This document shows, piece by piece, positions 50,448 through 60,667 of a stretch of 64,000 nucleotides of DNA. Source of the DNA: Lysobacter sp. MMG2 (GTDB lineage: Bacteria; Pseudomonadota; Gammaproteobacteria; Xanthomonadales; Xanthomonadaceae); contig NZ_JAERQY020000001.1 of the NCBI RefSeq assembly GCF_016735495.2, forward strand, positions 930,001-994,000, in the 5' to 3' direction. Each line of letters starts with the position of its first letter. Positions within the stretch are counted from its first letter, which is position 1. Both the position numbers and the translations under genes were made by a program. The notes under the pieces are model-generated. The model was not told the origin of the DNA and did no database searches. It was given only the letters and a program-made list of their open reading frames with translations.

Positions 50448-51407
50448 TCAGTCGACGTAGAGCGAGCTGACCGATTCGCCGAATGCCACGCGGCGGATCG
50501 TCTCGGCCAGCAGCTCGGCGACGCTGAGCTGACGGATCTTGCTGCACGCCTTTGCCGCGTCCGACAGCTTGATGGTGTCGGTGACCACCAGCTCGTCGAG
50601 CTGGGACTTGGTCACGTTGTCCATCGCCGCGCCCGACAGCACCGGGTGCGTGCAGTACGCGACCACCTTGGTCGCGCCCTGCGCCTTGAGCGCATTCGCC
50701 GCGGCGCACAGGGTGCCCGCGGTGTCGACGATGTCGTCGACCAGAACGCAGGTCTTGCCTTCCACGTCACCGATGATGTTCATCACCGTGGCGACGTTGG
50801 CGCGCGGACGGCGCTTGTCGATGATCGCCAGATCCGCGTCATCCAGGCGCTTGGCGATCGCACGCGCTCGCACCACGCCGCCGACGTCCGGCGAGACCAC
50901 CACCATGTTGTCCGTGCCGTGCGCGCGCCAGATGTCGGCGAGCAGCAGCGGCGAGGCGTACACGTTGTCGACCGGCAGGTCGAAGAAGCCCTGGATCTGG
51001 TCGGCGTGGAGGTCGACCGTCAGCACGCGATCGGTACCGACCGCGCTGAACATCTTCGCCGCGACCTTCGCCGTGATCGGCACGCGCGAGGAGCGCGGGC
51101 GGCGATCCTGGCGGGCGTAGCCGAAGTACGGCACCACCGCGGTCACGCTGGCCGCAGAGGCGCGCTTGAGCGCGTCCACCAGCACCAGCAGTTCCATGAA
51201 ATTCTCCGCCGTGGGCGCGTTCGTCGGCTGGATGACGAACACTTCCTGGCGACGCACGTTCTCCTCGATCTCCACCTGCACTTCGCCATCGGAGAAACGC
51301 CCGACGAGCGCCTTGCCCAGGCGGATGCCAAGTTCCTTGCACACCGACTCGGCGAGCGGGCGGTTGGCGTTGCCGCTGAAGATCAGCAGGTTGCGGTCGT
51401 TCTGCAT
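50448..51407 (-). CDS. prs: Ribose-phosphate pyrophosphokinase
   Basis: 319 residues. Makes PRPP from ribose 5-phosphate and ATP for nucleotide, histidine and tryptophan synthesis. [13 protein letters not shown] and [12 protein letters not shown] near the N-terminus, the flexible-loop [15 protein letters not shown] near 100, [12 protein letters not shown] near 130, and the PRPP-binding [14 protein letters not shown] near 218-231. A standard class I enzyme. It lies after tRNA-Gln with a repeat in the gap. Confidence 0.97.
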   Translation of the reverse strand: MQNDRNLLIFSGNANRPLAESVCKELGIRLGKALVGRFSDGEVQVEIEENVRRQEVFVIQPTNAPTAENFMELLVLVDALKRASAASVTAVVPYFGYARQDRRPRSSRVPITAKVAAKMFSAVGTDRVLTVDLHADQIQGFFDLPVDNVYASPLLLADIWRAHGTDNMVVVSPDVGGVVRARAIAKRLDDADLAIIDKRRPRANVATVMNIIGDVEGKTCVLVDDIVDTAGTLCAAANALKAQGATKVVAYCTHPVLSGAAMDNVTKSQLDELVVTDTIKLSDAAKACSKIRQLSVAELLAETIRRVAFGESVSSLYVD

Positions 51408-51427
51408 GGTCGGGCCGGTCGGGGATC

Positions 51428-51483
51428 AAGGATTCGGGATTGGGGATTCACAACGACTTGCGAAACCCCAATCCCGAATGCCC
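51428..51483. repeat. GATTCGGG-type inverted repeat, copy 4, tRNA-Gln/prs spacer
   Basis: AAGGATTCGGGATTGGGGAT (from 51428) and ACCCCAATCCCGAATGCC (about 51465-51482) are inverse complements around CACAACGACTTGCGAA. It is the shortest of the four copies, and would place a hairpin in the prs leader. Confidence 0.8.
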
Positions 51484-51511
51484 GACCCTTGTGTGGAGTT
51501 CCGGTTGGAAT

Positions 51512-51588
51512 TGGCAGGGGCGGTAGGATTCGAACCTACGGATGCCAGGATCAAAACCTGGTGCCTTGGGCCTCTTGGCGACGCCCCT
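51512..51588 (-). tRNA. tRNA-Gln (anticodon TTG)
   Basis: 77 bases with encoded CCA. Acceptor AGGGGCG/CGCCCCT with discriminator G, anticodon stem CCAGG/CCTGG with loop TTTTGAT. It starts 13 bases after the ispE stop and lies before prs. Confidence 0.96.
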
Positions 51589-51601
51589 GCAGTGGTTCCC
51601 G

Positions 51602-52507
51602 TCAGGGAGCCGGTGTTGCGGTTGTTGCCTGCTTCGCCCAGTCCGCCAGTGCACGATGCAGCGGGGAGGCGTGAGCCCCTTCCGCCACCCAGGCACGAAG
51701 CCCGGTCGGCAATGCAGCCAGCGCCGCTTCGGCGGCTTCGCGTGTGGCGAATTCGACGAAGCAACCGCTGCCGGAGCCGGTCAGGCGCGGTGAACCGACC
51801 TGCGACAGCGCAGCGAACACGGCCTCGACGGCTGGCTCGCGCGCGCGCAGCACCGGCTCGAACGCATTCCCGAGCGGCACACCCGAAACGAAGTCCGACA
51901 TTGTCGCGGGAGGGGCATCACGCGTCAATTCAGGGGACTTGAACAAAGTCGCCGTGGGAGCGTGCACGCCCGGATCGGCCAGCACGTACCACGCCGGCGC
52001 GAGCGGCATCGTTGCGAGGCGCTCGCCGATCCCCTCGGCCCACGCATTCTCACCGCAGACGAAGACGGGCACGTCGGCGCCCAGTTCCAGGGCCAGAGCC
52101 GCCAGGGCGTCCAGATCCAGGCCCGTGCTCCATAGCGCATTCAGGGCGACGAGCACGGTCGCCGCATCCGACGAGCCACCGCCGAAGCCGCCGCCCGCCG
52201 GAATGCGCTTTTCGATGACGATATCGGCACCAAGGCTGCAATTGGCGGCATCTTTGAGCATGTTCGCAGCACGAACCGTGAGGTCGTCCGCCTCTTCCAC
52301 GCCGGGCACAGAGGGCCCATGCCGGCGCACCTGCCCGTCCTCACGAACCCGCAGGCGAAGGGTGTCGCCCCATTCGAGGATCCTGAACACCGTCTGCAAC
52401 AGGTGGTAGCCGTCCTGACGACGCCCGGTAATTCGCAGGAAGAGGTTCAGCTTGGCCGGCGCCGGCCAGGTCGACCACGCCGCGCCGCGCAGGCCCGACG
52501 CAGTCAC
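51602..52507 (-). CDS. ispE: 4-diphosphocytidyl-2-C-methyl-D-erythritol kinase
   Basis: Fourth enzyme of the MEP isoprenoid pathway; 301 residues, GHMP kinase family. [15 protein letters not shown] near the N-terminus, ATP-binding [17 protein letters not shown] near 103-119, and [10 protein letters not shown] near 255. The start is GTG 52507 ([12 protein letters not shown]), overlapping the lolB stop as GTGA, so translation is coupled to lolB. Length is slightly above the usual 285-290. Confidence 0.94.
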   Translation of the reverse strand: MTASGLRGAAWSTWPAPAKLNLFLRITGRRQDGYHLLQTVFRILEWGDTLRLRVREDGQVRRHGPSVPGVEEADDLTVRAANMLKDAANCSLGADIVIEKRIPAGGGFGGGSSDAATVLVALNALWSTGLDLDALAALALELGADVPVFVCGENAWAEGIGERLATMPLAPAWYVLADPGVHAPTATLFKSPELTRDAPPATMSDFVSGVPLGNAFEPVLRAREPAVEAVFAALSQVGSPRLTGSGSGCFVEFATREAAEAALAALPTGLRAWVAEGAHASPLHRALADWAKQATTATPAP

Positions 52508-53145
52508 GGGGTTTCGCCCGGCGACCAGGTATCGACGATCAGTCGCACCTTCGCCTCGCCCCGGGTGGCGGTGAGGCGCGCGGGCAGGACCGGCGCCGAG
52601 GCGGGCTCGGCCGGCTCCGCCTGCCATTGGGCGTAATCGATGGTCCAGCCGGCCTGGACCAGCCGGACCGGGCGGTCGCCGGCGCCGTAGACGATCTGGG
52701 CCGGGCCATAGCGATCGGCATCGGCGCCCACGCCCCGAACCCAGTCGGCCAGCGCCCGCACGGGGATGTTCCAGCCGGTGGTCTGCACCAGCATGGCTTC
52801 GACGTCGTCGCTCTCGCGCGGACCGCCTTCGATGCCCTCCAGCCGCGCGCCGCGATCGTCGCCGCTGAGGCGCCAGCTCTGGCGCGTCACGGGTGCGCTC
52901 AGGGAGACGGTGAAGCGGTCGTTCGACTGCTGCCAGTCGATCCGCCCGCTGCCGCCCTGCTTGCCGTTGGAAACGGCGATGCGGCCCGACAGCGACCAGT
53001 CGCGCAGGTTCGCGCGAACCTGGTCCTGCGCCTGTGCGCGTGCTTCGTCGACGGGGACCTGCGGCGCGCGCGTCGGCTGGGAGACGCAGCCCGCCAACAG
53101 CAACGTCGCCAGGACAGGCGCGAGGAAAGCCGAAGCACGCATCAT
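52504..53145 (-). CDS. lolB: Outer-membrane lipoprotein LolB
   Basis: 213 residues. Receives lipoproteins from LolA and inserts them in the outer membrane. Signal peptide with lipobox LLLAGC (Cys about 19), then [24 protein letters not shown] and [10 protein letters not shown], typical of LolB. Start ATG 53145 overlaps the stop of the preceding TPR gene (ATGA). Position upstream of ispE is conserved in gammaproteobacteria. Confidence 0.93.
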   Translation of the reverse strand: MMRASAFLAPVLATLLLAGCVSQPTRAPQVPVDEARAQAQDQVRANLRDWSLSGRIAVSNGKQGGSGRIDWQQSNDRFTVSLSAPVTRQSWRLSGDDRGARLEGIEGGPRESDDVEAMLVQTTGWNIPVRALADWVRGVGADADRYGPAQIVYGAGDRPVRLVQAGWTIDYAQWQAEPAEPASAPVLPARLTATRGEAKVRLIVDTWSPGETP

Positions 53146-54833
53146 TCGCCGATCTTCTCCAGCGCGCGCTTGAGCGAGCGGTTGTCGGGGTCGATCTTGC
53201 GCGCCTGTTCGAAGTACTTGCGCGCTTCGTCCTTGCGACCCAGATCCCACAGCACTTCACCCAGGTGCGCGGCGATTTCCGCGTCCTTCTGCAGGGTCAG
53301 CGCGCGACGCAGCTCCACCAGCGCCTCTTCCTTGCGGCCCAGTCGATAGAGCACCCAGCCGTAGCTGTCGATGATCGCGGCGTTGTCGGGCTCGGCGGTG
53401 CGCGCGCGTTCGATCAGTTGCAGCGCTTCCTGGTAACGGGTGGTGCGATCGGCGAGCGTGTATCCCAGGGCATTGAGCGCGGCGACATTGTCGGGCTCGG
53501 CTACGAGGATCTTGCGCAGATCGGCTTCCGCGCGCGGGACGTCGTCGCGACGCTCCCAGCTCAGCGCGCGGGCGTAGAGCACTTCCGGATCGTCCGGGAA
53601 CGCCGCCAGGCCGCGCGCGTACGCGTCCATCTCGCCGGTCGCGTCCTTGTCCTTGGAGCGCAGCGAGGCTTCCAACAGATAAGCGTCGCGGCGCGCTTCG
53701 TCGTCGACGGAGGCGTCGGCCTGCAATTCGCGCAGCGAGCGGTAGGCTTCTTCGTCGCGATCGAGTTCGTGCAGCACGTTCGCCGCGCGAAGCCGCGCCG
53801 ACAACCGCTGCCCGCCGCCGGGCACGCCGCGGTACCAGGCCAGCGCTTCGTCGAAACGGTCCAGGAACTCGGCGATCTGGCCCAGCAGCAGGCGGCGCTG
53901 CGGGTCCGGATCGCTGGATTTGGCGCGCAGCTCCTCGTACAGCCGCGCCAGCGCGGATTTGTCCTCGGCCTGCGCCAGCAGGGCCGCGCGCAGGGCGTAG
54001 GTCTGGTCGTCCTGCGGCCCCCTGGCCAGCACGTCCTCGGCGGCAGGGTAGTCGCCCAGGCGGTGGTATTCGTCGGCGATGGCGCGACGGAGTTCGACGT
54101 CGTCACCGGCCTGGTTGGCCAGCGTCGCCAACAGGTTTCGGGCTTCTTCGGTCTTGCCGGCTTCACGCAGTTGGCTGGCGCGCAGCAGGCCGACGCGGGC
54201 CTCGCCCGGGAAACGCTCGACCACTTCGCCGACGATGCGTTCCACCAGCGCCGGCTGCTCCAGGCCCTGCGCCAGTCCGCCGAAGGCCAGCCAGGCCTGC
54301 AGCTTGTTGGGGATGCGGTCGGCGTCGATCAGCTTTTCCAGCAGGCGCGCGGCCTGCTTGGGGCCGCGCGCGCCGCCGGACAGCACGCCCAGCGCCTGGC
54401 GCCAGCCGGCGTCGCCGGGCGACTGCAGCAGATCGGTCAGGTGCTTGCGGGCGGCGCGCTCGTTGCCGCGACGGATCGCCAGCACTGCCTCGGCGGCGGA
54501 CAGGCTGAGCCCTTCGCCGCCCTGCTTGCGCCACAGGTCCAGCGCCTGCGCGGCACGCTTGTCGTCCTTGGCGAGCAGGGCGATGCGGGTCGCCCGCTCG
54601 GCCAGGGCCACGTCGTCGGCTTCGCGGGCGGCGTCCAGGTAGGCCTGTGCGGCCTCGTCCAGACGGCCGGACTGCAGCGCGAACTCGCCCGCCAGCAACG
54701 CCTCCAGCGACGCGCTCGTGGGATCGGGGGTGGGTGCTGGCGCCTTCTCGGCGGCCAGCAGCGGCGTGAAAGCAATGGCCGCGACAAGGAGGGAGGCGCA
54801 GATGGGACGGAGCGTGCGCGAGGCAACGGGCAT
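53142..54833 (-). CDS. Exported tetratricopeptide-repeat protein
   Basis: 563 residues from ATG 54833 ([20 protein letters not shown]), with a signal peptide ending near LLAAEK. Nearly the whole mature part is TPR-like helices, clearest near the C-terminus ([60 protein letters not shown]). Such proteins scaffold complexes; the location upstream of lolB and ispE, with a four-base overlap, suggests an envelope role, but no function is established. It faces hemA across a 105-base divergent gap. Confidence 0.85.
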   Translation of the reverse strand: MPVASRTLRPICASLLVAAIAFTPLLAAEKAPAPTPDPTSASLEALLAGEFALQSGRLDEAAQAYLDAAREADDVALAERATRIALLAKDDKRAAQALDLWRKQGGEGLSLSAAEAVLAIRRGNERAARKHLTDLLQSPGDAGWRQALGVLSGGARGPKQAARLLEKLIDADRIPNKLQAWLAFGGLAQGLEQPALVERIVGEVVERFPGEARVGLLRASQLREAGKTEEARNLLATLANQAGDDVELRRAIADEYHRLGDYPAAEDVLARGPQDDQTYALRAALLAQAEDKSALARLYEELRAKSSDPDPQRRLLLGQIAEFLDRFDEALAWYRGVPGGGQRLSARLRAANVLHELDRDEEAYRSLRELQADASVDDEARRDAYLLEASLRSKDKDATGEMDAYARGLAAFPDDPEVLYARALSWERRDDVPRAEADLRKILVAEPDNVAALNALGYTLADRTTRYQEALQLIERARTAEPDNAAIIDSYGWVLYRLGRKEEALVELRRALTLQKDAEIAAHLGEVLWDLGRKDEARKYFEQARKIDPDNRSLKRALEKIGE

Positions 54834-54873
54834 TCGAACGGGCCTGATGGAAGCCGGGACGGGACGGGGCCGG

Positions 54874-54879
54874 TAGAAT
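54874..54879 (+). promoter_or_regulatory. Possible -10 box of hemA
   Basis: TAGAAT, five of six consensus bases, 60 bases before hemA in the 105-base gap shared with the TPR gene. No -35 match at the usual spacing. Confidence 0.35.
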
Positions 54880-54938
54880 GTCGGCCTTCCGGGTAGCCAG
54901 CAGCTTATCGCAAGCACCTGAATGAGAGTCCGGCGTCA

Positions 54939-56219
54939 ATGAGTTTGTTCGTACTAGGCATCAATCACCAGACCGCGCCGGTCAGCCTGCGCGAACGCGT
55001 GGCGTTCTCGGCCGATACGGTCCCCGCCGCGCTGGATGCCTTGAAGACCTTGCCGCAGGTGCACGAAGTCGCCCTGCTCTCCACCTGCAATCGCACCGAG
55101 CTGTACGCCGTTTCCCATGACGACGGCCAGGCGCTCGCCGACTGGCTGGCCACGCACCCCGACGACGTCGGCGACCTGCATGCCTACCTCTACCGCCACC
55201 GCGATGCCGACGCCGTCCGCCACCTGTTCCGCGTCGCGACCGGATTGGACTCGCTGGTGCTGGGCGAGCCGCAGATCCTGGGCCAGGTGAAGGACGCCTG
55301 GGCCACCGCCCGCAGTGCCGGCACGCTGGGCAGCCAGCTCGACCGCCTGTTCCAGCACGCCTTCAGCACCGCCAAGCGCGCGCGCACCGACACGCGCATC
55401 GGCGCCAATCCGGTGTCGGTCGCCTCTGCCGCCGTGCGTCTGGCGCAGGAGTCCTTCGCGCGTCTGGAAGACTCCACCGTGCTGATGATCGGCGCCGGCG
55501 AAACCATCGAACTGGCCGCGCGCCATCTCGTGCAGGCGCGCGCCAAGCGCCTGCTCGTCGCCAACCGCACCCTCGCCCATGCGCAGGAACTCGCCAGCCG
55601 CCACGGCGGTTTTGCCCTGCCGCTGAGCGAGATCGACAAACACCTGGGCGAAGCGGACGTGGTGATTTCCGCCACGGCCAGCCGCGATCCGATCCTGGGT
55701 CGCGCGCAGGTCGCCGCCGCGCTGGCTCCGCGCAAGCATCGGCCGATGCTGCTGCTCGACCTCGCCGTGCCGCGCGACATCGCGCCGGACGTGGCCGAGC
55801 TGAAGGACGTGTTCCTCTACACCGTCGACGACCTGGAACGCGCCATCGAAGACAACCGCCGCAGCCGACGCGAAGCAGCGACGGAAGCCGAGGCGATCGT
55901 CGAAATGCAGGTCGCGCGCTTCACCGAAACCCTGGCCGCCAGCACCCGCACCGAACCGCTCAAGCGCCTGCGCGCGCACGGCGAGGCGGCGAAGACCGAC
56001 GTGCTGGCAAAAGCACAGCAGCAACTGGCCGCCGGGCAGGACCCGGCGCAGGTACTGAACTTCCTGGCGCACACGCTCACCAATCGCCTGCTGCACGCGC
56101 CGACCGTCGCGCTGCGCGAGGCCGCGCTGACGGGCAACGCCGATCTCGGACGCGCCGCGGAAAAGCTGTTCGCCGCCCGCGACGACGCCAACGGAACGGG
56201 CGAGGACCGGGAGGCCTAG
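54939..56219 (+). CDS. hemA: Glutamyl-tRNA reductase
   Basis: First enzyme of the C5 pathway to tetrapyrroles: reduces glutamyl-tRNA to glutamate-1-semialdehyde. 426 residues. Start [20 protein letters not shown], catalytic Cys in [13 protein letters not shown] near residue 50, [13 protein letters not shown] near 105, and an NADPH-binding domain from VLMIGAGET near 183. The glycine-rich motif reads GAGET. Divergent from the lolB operon, with prfA 51 bases downstream, as in E. coli. Confidence 0.97.
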   Translation: MSLFVLGINHQTAPVSLRERVAFSADTVPAALDALKTLPQVHEVALLSTCNRTELYAVSHDDGQALADWLATHPDDVGDLHAYLYRHRDADAVRHLFRVATGLDSLVLGEPQILGQVKDAWATARSAGTLGSQLDRLFQHAFSTAKRARTDTRIGANPVSVASAAVRLAQESFARLEDSTVLMIGAGETIELAARHLVQARAKRLLVANRTLAHAQELASRHGGFALPLSEIDKHLGEADVVISATASRDPILGRAQVAAALAPRKHRPMLLLDLAVPRDIAPDVAELKDVFLYTVDDLERAIEDNRRSRREAATEAEAIVEMQVARFTETLAASTRTEPLKRLRAHGEAAKTDVLAKAQQQLAAGQDPAQVLNFLAHTLTNRLLHAPTVALREAALTGNADLGRAAEKLFAARDDANGTGEDREA

Positions 56220-56270
56220 CGACGCTGTGCGCGTCCGCGGTGCCTTCCCTTCCTTCGCTCATTCCGGCCC

Positions 56271-57356
56271 ATGACCCCTACCCTGCGTCGCAAACTGGAA
56301 GCCCTCGCCGAACGCCGCGAGGAACTCGAACGCCTGCTCTCCGACGCCGGCGTGATCGCCGACGCGGACCGCTTCCGCCGCTTCTCGCGCGAGTTCGCGC
56401 AGCTGGAACCGGTGGCCAACGCGCTGAAGGCCGAAGCGCAGGCCAAGGCCGACCTCGCCGCCGCCGAAGCGATGCGCGAGGATCCCGAGCTGGCCGGACT
56501 CGCACAGGAAGAAATCGCCGCCGCGCACGAACGCCTGGAGCGCCTGGACGCCGAACTGCTCGCGCACCTCATCCCGAAGGACGCGCGCGACGAAGGCGAT
56601 CTCTACCTGGAAGTGCGCGCCGGCACCGGCGGCGACGAAGCGGCGATCTTCGCCGGCGACCTGTTCCGCATGTACGCGCGCTACGCCGAGCGGCAAGGCT
56701 GGAAGGTCGAAATCGAATCCAGCAGCCCCGGCGAGCACGGCGGCTTCAAGGAAGTCATCGCGCGCGTGGAAGGCCGCGGTGCGTACTCGCGTTTGAAGTT
56801 CGAATCGGGCACACACCGCGTGCAGCGCGTACCGGAAACCGAATCGCAGGGCCGTATCCATACCTCGGCGGCGACGGTGGCGATCATCCCGCTGGAAGCC
56901 GAGGGTGAGCCGATCCAGATCAATCCCGCCGACCTGAAGGTCGACACGTTCCGTTCCAGCGGCGCGGGCGGACAGCACGTCAACAAGACCGAATCGGCGA
57001 TCCGCATCACCCACGTTCCCAGTGGCGTGGTGGTGGAAAGCCAGACCGAACGCAGCCAGCACGCCAACCGCGACAAGGCGATGAAGCGCCTGAGCGCGAT
57101 CCTGGCCGAAGCGCAGGCCGCCAAGGCCGCCGCCGCGCAGGCCGCCACGCGCAAGTTGCAGGTCGGCAGCGGCGACCGCAGCCAGCGCATCCGCACCTAC
57201 AACTTCCCGCAGGGCCGCATCACCGACCACCGCGTGGAAGGGCTCACCTTGTACGACCTGCCGAACGTGATCCAGGGCGACATGGACGAACTGGTCGGCC
57301 GCTTGCAGCACGAGCACCAGGCGGACGAACTGGCGCGGCTGACACACGAAGCCTGA
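56271..57356 (+). CDS. prfA: Peptide chain release factor 1
   Basis: 361 residues. Recognises UAA and UAG. The GGQ catalytic motif is in [14 protein letters not shown] near residue 235, and the codon-recognition PxT motif is in [14 protein letters not shown] near 186-190 (PET, as also found in other bacteria). The class I factor [14 protein letters not shown] stretch is intact. ATG 56271 has no clear Shine-Dalgarno. Its hemA-prfA order is classical; prmC, the methylase often next, is absent here. Confidence 0.97.
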   Translation: MTPTLRRKLEALAERREELERLLSDAGVIADADRFRRFSREFAQLEPVANALKAEAQAKADLAAAEAMREDPELAGLAQEEIAAAHERLERLDAELLAHLIPKDARDEGDLYLEVRAGTGGDEAAIFAGDLFRMYARYAERQGWKVEIESSSPGEHGGFKEVIARVEGRGAYSRLKFESGTHRVQRVPETESQGRIHTSAATVAIIPLEAEGEPIQINPADLKVDTFRSSGAGGQHVNKTESAIRITHVPSGVVVESQTERSQHANRDKAMKRLSAILAEAQAAKAAAAQAATRKLQVGSGDRSQRIRTYNFPQGRITDHRVEGLTLYDLPNVIQGDMDELVGRLQHEHQADELARLTHEA

Positions 57357-57362
57357 GTCGAG

Positions 57363-57385
57363 CCCCTCTCCCACCGGGAGAGGGG
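57363..57385. repeat. CCCCTCTCCC hairpin repeat after prfA
   Basis: CCCCTCTCCC and GGGAGAGGGG form a perfect 10-bp stem around ACC, followed by TTGGGGTGAGGGG. This is a dispersed repeat type common in proteobacteria. Further diverged fragments (TTCTCCCTCCTCCGGCC; GGAGAAGGGAA) continue to about 57506. It may protect or end the prfA mRNA, but has no U-run. Confidence 0.7.
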
Positions 57386-57552
57386 TTGGGGTGAGGGGCA
57401 ACGCAGCGACTACGCCAAACCATCGGTGGTAATGCACTGCGCGTTCGCTCGCTTCGTTCCGTTCTCCCTCCTCCGGCCTCCGTTCCTCCGCACGGAGAAG
57501 GGAAGTGCGACAAAGCTACAATCGTCCGCAGCCTACGAGCCGGACACCCCCG

Positions 57553-58350
57553 ATGCCCCTCGCGATCAAGCGCGTCACCCTCGACGACCTCGACACGGTC
57601 GTCCCGCTGTTCGACGCCTACCGCCGCTTCTACGCACAGCCCTCGGACGAGGCGCGCGGCCGTCGTTTCCTCGAAGCGCGGCTGCTCACGGAAGAATCGG
57701 TGATCCTGCTGGCCAGCGACGACGGCCGGGCGCTCGGTTTCACCCAGCTCTACCCGACGTTCTCCTCGGTACGCACCGGGCGGCTGTGGATCCTCAACGA
57801 CCTTTACGTCGATGCCGACGCGCGCCGCGGCGGTGTCGGCAAGGCGCTGCTGGACGCGGCGGCGGATTTCGCCAGGGCCGACGGCGCGGTCGGAATCACG
57901 CTGGAAACCACGCAGGACAACGCGACCGCTCGCGCGCTGTACCGCGCGGCCGGATGGGAAGAAGCGCAGACGCAGTGGTACTCGCTGTCGTTCGCGCCGG
58001 CCGCACTCGCGCCGCACGACGAGCTGGTCTTCTCCTACGGCACGCTTCAACACGTCGACGTGCAGCGCCGCCTGTTCGGCCGCAGCTTCGTCGGCACGGC
58101 CGATGCATTGCCGGGTTACCGCATGGACTGGCTGGAAGAACGCGATTCCGCCGCCGTCGACGCCAGCGGCGTGGTGCGACATCCCGTCGTGCATGCGACG
58201 GGCGACGCCGCCGATCGCGTGCCGGGCATGGTGCTGCGCCTGAGCGGCGCCGAACTGGAGCGCGCCGACGCCTACGAAGCCGGCGACTATCGCCGCGTAC
58301 GCGTGCGCCTGGCATCCGGCCTGGAAGCGTGGCTCTACGAAGCCGCCTGA
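57553..58350 (+). CDS. GNAT N-acetyltransferase fused to a gamma-glutamylcyclotransferase-like domain
   Basis: 265 residues in one uninterrupted frame. Residues 1-150 are a GNAT domain, with the acetyl-CoA binding stretch ADARRGGVGKALLDAA near 95-110 and NATARALYRAAGW near 125-137. Residues about 160-265 resemble the AIG2/gamma-glutamylcyclotransferase-like family: FSYGTLQHVDVQRRLFG, ADALPGYR, HPVVHATGD and the acidic active-site region RADAYEAGDYRRV. The two activities would be acyl transfer to an amine and cleavage of gamma-glutamyl-amine bonds. The substrates and the link between them are unknown. Four bases before the OGT-like gene. Confidence 0.75.
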   Translation: MPLAIKRVTLDDLDTVVPLFDAYRRFYAQPSDEARGRRFLEARLLTEESVILLASDDGRALGFTQLYPTFSSVRTGRLWILNDLYVDADARRGGVGKALLDAAADFARADGAVGITLETTQDNATARALYRAAGWEEAQTQWYSLSFAPAALAPHDELVFSYGTLQHVDVQRRLFGRSFVGTADALPGYRMDWLEERDSAAVDASGVVRHPVVHATGDAADRVPGMVLRLSGAELERADAYEAGDYRRVRVRLASGLEAWLYEAA

Positions 58351-58354
58351 GCCG

Positions 58355-60070
58355 ATGAACCACGCCGCCGATCCGCGCGTCGAACTGCGCCGCGCTCTGG
58401 AGCGCAACCCGGGCGACGGCTTCGCCTGGATCCTGCTGGCCGAGCACGAACTCGACCACGGTGATGCCGTCGCCGGCGAAGCGGCGGCGCGGCGCGCGCT
58501 CGCGTTGCGCCCGGGCCATCCGGAAGCCCTGGCGCGGCTGGGCCGCGCGCAATGGATGCAGGGCCGCCGCGCGGAGGCCGTCGCCAGCCTGCGCGCCGCC
58601 GCCGACAACGCGCCGGACCATCCCGGCATCGCCGTGTGGCTCGGCCATGCGCTGGAAGACACCGGCGAAGCCGAACCCGCCGCCGACGCCTACGCGCGTG
58701 CGCATGCGCTGGCGCCGGACGAACCGCAGATCGCCGCGTACCTGCTGGCATGGCGGCGACGCCTGTGCGACTGGCGCGACCTCGACGCCCTCGCCGCACA
58801 GGTGCGCGAGGCCGTGAACCGGGGCACCGCCGCGGTGGAACCCTTCGCCTTCCTCAGCGAGGACGCCAGCGCTGCGGAGCAACTGCGCTGCGCGCGTCTG
58901 CGCGCCGGCGAGATCGCACGACAGACGCGCCCCTTGCCACCCGCGCCGGCGCGAAATCGCGAACGACTGCGCGTCGGTTTCCTTTCCAACGGCTTCGGCG
59001 CGCATCCGACCGGGTTACTGACGGTCGCGCTGTTCGAACAACTGCGTGAACTGGATTCACTCGACCTGCATCTGTTCGCGCTGAACGAAGACGACGGCAG
59101 CCCGATCCGCCGTCGACTGCACGCCGCGGCGCACACGCTGCACGACGTGTCGCGGCAACCGCACGCGCGCATCGCACAGCGCATCCGCGAAGCCGACATC
59201 GACGTCCTGTTCGACCTGCGCGGCTGGGGCGGCGGCGGCACGCCGGAAGTGCTGGCGATGCGTCCGGCGCGCGTGCAGGTGAACTGGCTCGCCTATCCCG
59301 GCACGTCGGGCGCGCCATGGATCGACCACGTGCTGGCCGATGGCTTCGTGTTGCCGGAGTCGATGACGCGCGACTTCAGCGAGAACGTCGTGCGATTGCC
59401 GCGCTGCTTCCAGCCGTCCGACACGACGCGGGCGATTCACGCGCCGCCCTCGCGCACGGAATGCGGGCTTCCCGAACGCGACCACAAAGGTGGCGGTGTC
59501 GTGCTGTGCTGCTTCAACAACAGCTACAAGCTCAATCCACGCAGCATGGCGCTCGCGTTCGCGGTCCTGCGCGACGTTCCCGGCAGCGTGCTGTGGCTGC
59601 TCTCCGGCCCGGGCCGCGCCGATGCGCGCCTGCGCGCGGCCGCGCAGGCGCAGGGCGTGGATCCGCAACGCCTGGTGTTCATGCCCAAGCAGCCGCATGC
59701 CGACTACATGGCACGCCTGCAGCACGCCGACCTGTTCCTCGACACCGGACCGTACAACGCGCACACCACCGCATCCGACGCGCTGTGGGCCGGCTGTCCC
59801 GTGCTGACGCGACCGGGCGAAACCTTTGCCGCGCGCGTGGCCGGCAGCCTCAACCATCATCTGGGAATGCAGGCGATGAACGTCGACAGCGACGAGGCGT
59901 TCGTCGCCCGCGCGGTTTCACTGGCGCGCGATCCACAGGCATTGCAGGCGCTGCGCGCGGAACTGGCACAACGTCGGCGTGAAGGTGGGCTGTTCGACAT
60001 GGCCGGCTTCGCCCGAGATTTCACCGACGCCGTGCAGCGCATGGCATCGTCCCCCAACGTGAAGGAGTAG
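58355..60070 (+). CDS. TPR-containing O-GlcNAc-transferase-like glycosyltransferase (GT41)
   Basis: 571 residues. The N-terminal third is TPR repeats (about 10-135, e.g. EAAARRALALRPGHPEALAR). The rest is the two-lobe GT41 catalytic region: FLSNGFGAHPTGLLTVALFE, VQVNWLAYPGTSGAPWIDHV, CCFNNSYKLNPRSMA (conserved Lys) and YNAHTTASDALWAG, then LNHHLG. It closely resembles the Xanthomonas campestris protein used as the first structural model of human OGT. Its natural acceptor is not established. A short DHKGGG insertion precedes VVLCCF. Probably co-transcribed with the GNAT fusion gene upstream and moaB 10 bases downstream. Confidence 0.88.
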   Translation: MNHAADPRVELRRALERNPGDGFAWILLAEHELDHGDAVAGEAAARRALALRPGHPEALARLGRAQWMQGRRAEAVASLRAAADNAPDHPGIAVWLGHALEDTGEAEPAADAYARAHALAPDEPQIAAYLLAWRRRLCDWRDLDALAAQVREAVNRGTAAVEPFAFLSEDASAAEQLRCARLRAGEIARQTRPLPPAPARNRERLRVGFLSNGFGAHPTGLLTVALFEQLRELDSLDLHLFALNEDDGSPIRRRLHAAAHTLHDVSRQPHARIAQRIREADIDVLFDLRGWGGGGTPEVLAMRPARVQVNWLAYPGTSGAPWIDHVLADGFVLPESMTRDFSENVVRLPRCFQPSDTTRAIHAPPSRTECGLPERDHKGGGVVLCCFNNSYKLNPRSMALAFAVLRDVPGSVLWLLSGPGRADARLRAAAQAQGVDPQRLVFMPKQPHADYMARLQHADLFLDTGPYNAHTTASDALWAGCPVLTRPGETFAARVAGSLNHHLGMQAMNVDSDEAFVARAVSLARDPQALQALRAELAQRRREGGLFDMAGFARDFTDAVQRMASSPNVKE

Positions 60071-60079
60071 GCTGCCCGC

Positions 60080-60601
60080 ATGACCGCCACCGCAGAATTG
60101 ATCCCGCTGAACCTGTGCGTGCTTACCGTGTCCGACACGCGCACGCTGGTCGAGGACAGCTCGGGCGATTACCTCGTGCAGGCGCTTACCGACGCCGGAC
60201 ATCGCCTCGCCGAACGCGCGCTGCTGCGCGACGACCGCTATCAGCTGCGCGCAGTCGTCTCGCGCTGGATCGCCGACGAGGGCGTCGACGGCGTGCTGGT
60301 CACCGGCGGCACCGGCTTCACCGGTCGCGACTCCACGCCCGAAGCGCTGCTGCCGCTGCTCGACAAGGAAATGCCCGGCTTCGGCGAGCTGTTCCGTGCG
60401 GTCAGCTTCGACGAGATCGGCACCTCGACATTGCAGTCGCGCGCCTTCGCGGGGCTGGCGAACGGCACGTTCGTGTTCGCGCTGCCGGGCTCGACCTCGG
60501 CCTGCCGCACCGCGTGGGAGAAGATCATCCACGCGCAGCTGGATTCGCGCACCAAGCCCTGCAACCTGGCCACGCTGCGCCCGCGCCTGCGCGAACGCTG
60601 A
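60080..60601 (+). CDS. moaB: Molybdenum cofactor biosynthesis protein MoaB
   Basis: 173 residues of the MoaB/MogA fold. [20 protein letters not shown] near the N-terminus, [20 protein letters not shown] near 73-92, and the [19 protein letters not shown] block are typical. MoaB-type proteins adenylate molybdopterin in some organisms; in E. coli MoaB is not essential for this. Other moa/moe genes are not in the window. Confidence 0.9.
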   Translation: MTATAELIPLNLCVLTVSDTRTLVEDSSGDYLVQALTDAGHRLAERALLRDDRYQLRAVVSRWIADEGVDGVLVTGGTGFTGRDSTPEALLPLLDKEMPGFGELFRAVSFDEIGTSTLQSRAFAGLANGTFVFALPGSTSACRTAWEKIIHAQLDSRTKPCNLATLRPRLRER

Positions 60602-60667
60602 CGCGCGCATCACCGACGCGGCGCCATCGTCGCAACCACGTCGTCATCGCTGTGATGGAGTGAGGAC

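Noticed and set aside
56823-56850. Changed stop-codon recognition motif in RF1 (PET instead of PAT)
   Set aside because: The motif is PxT and the middle residue varies; PET occurs in normal RF1 proteins of other bacteria, so no altered genetic code is implied.
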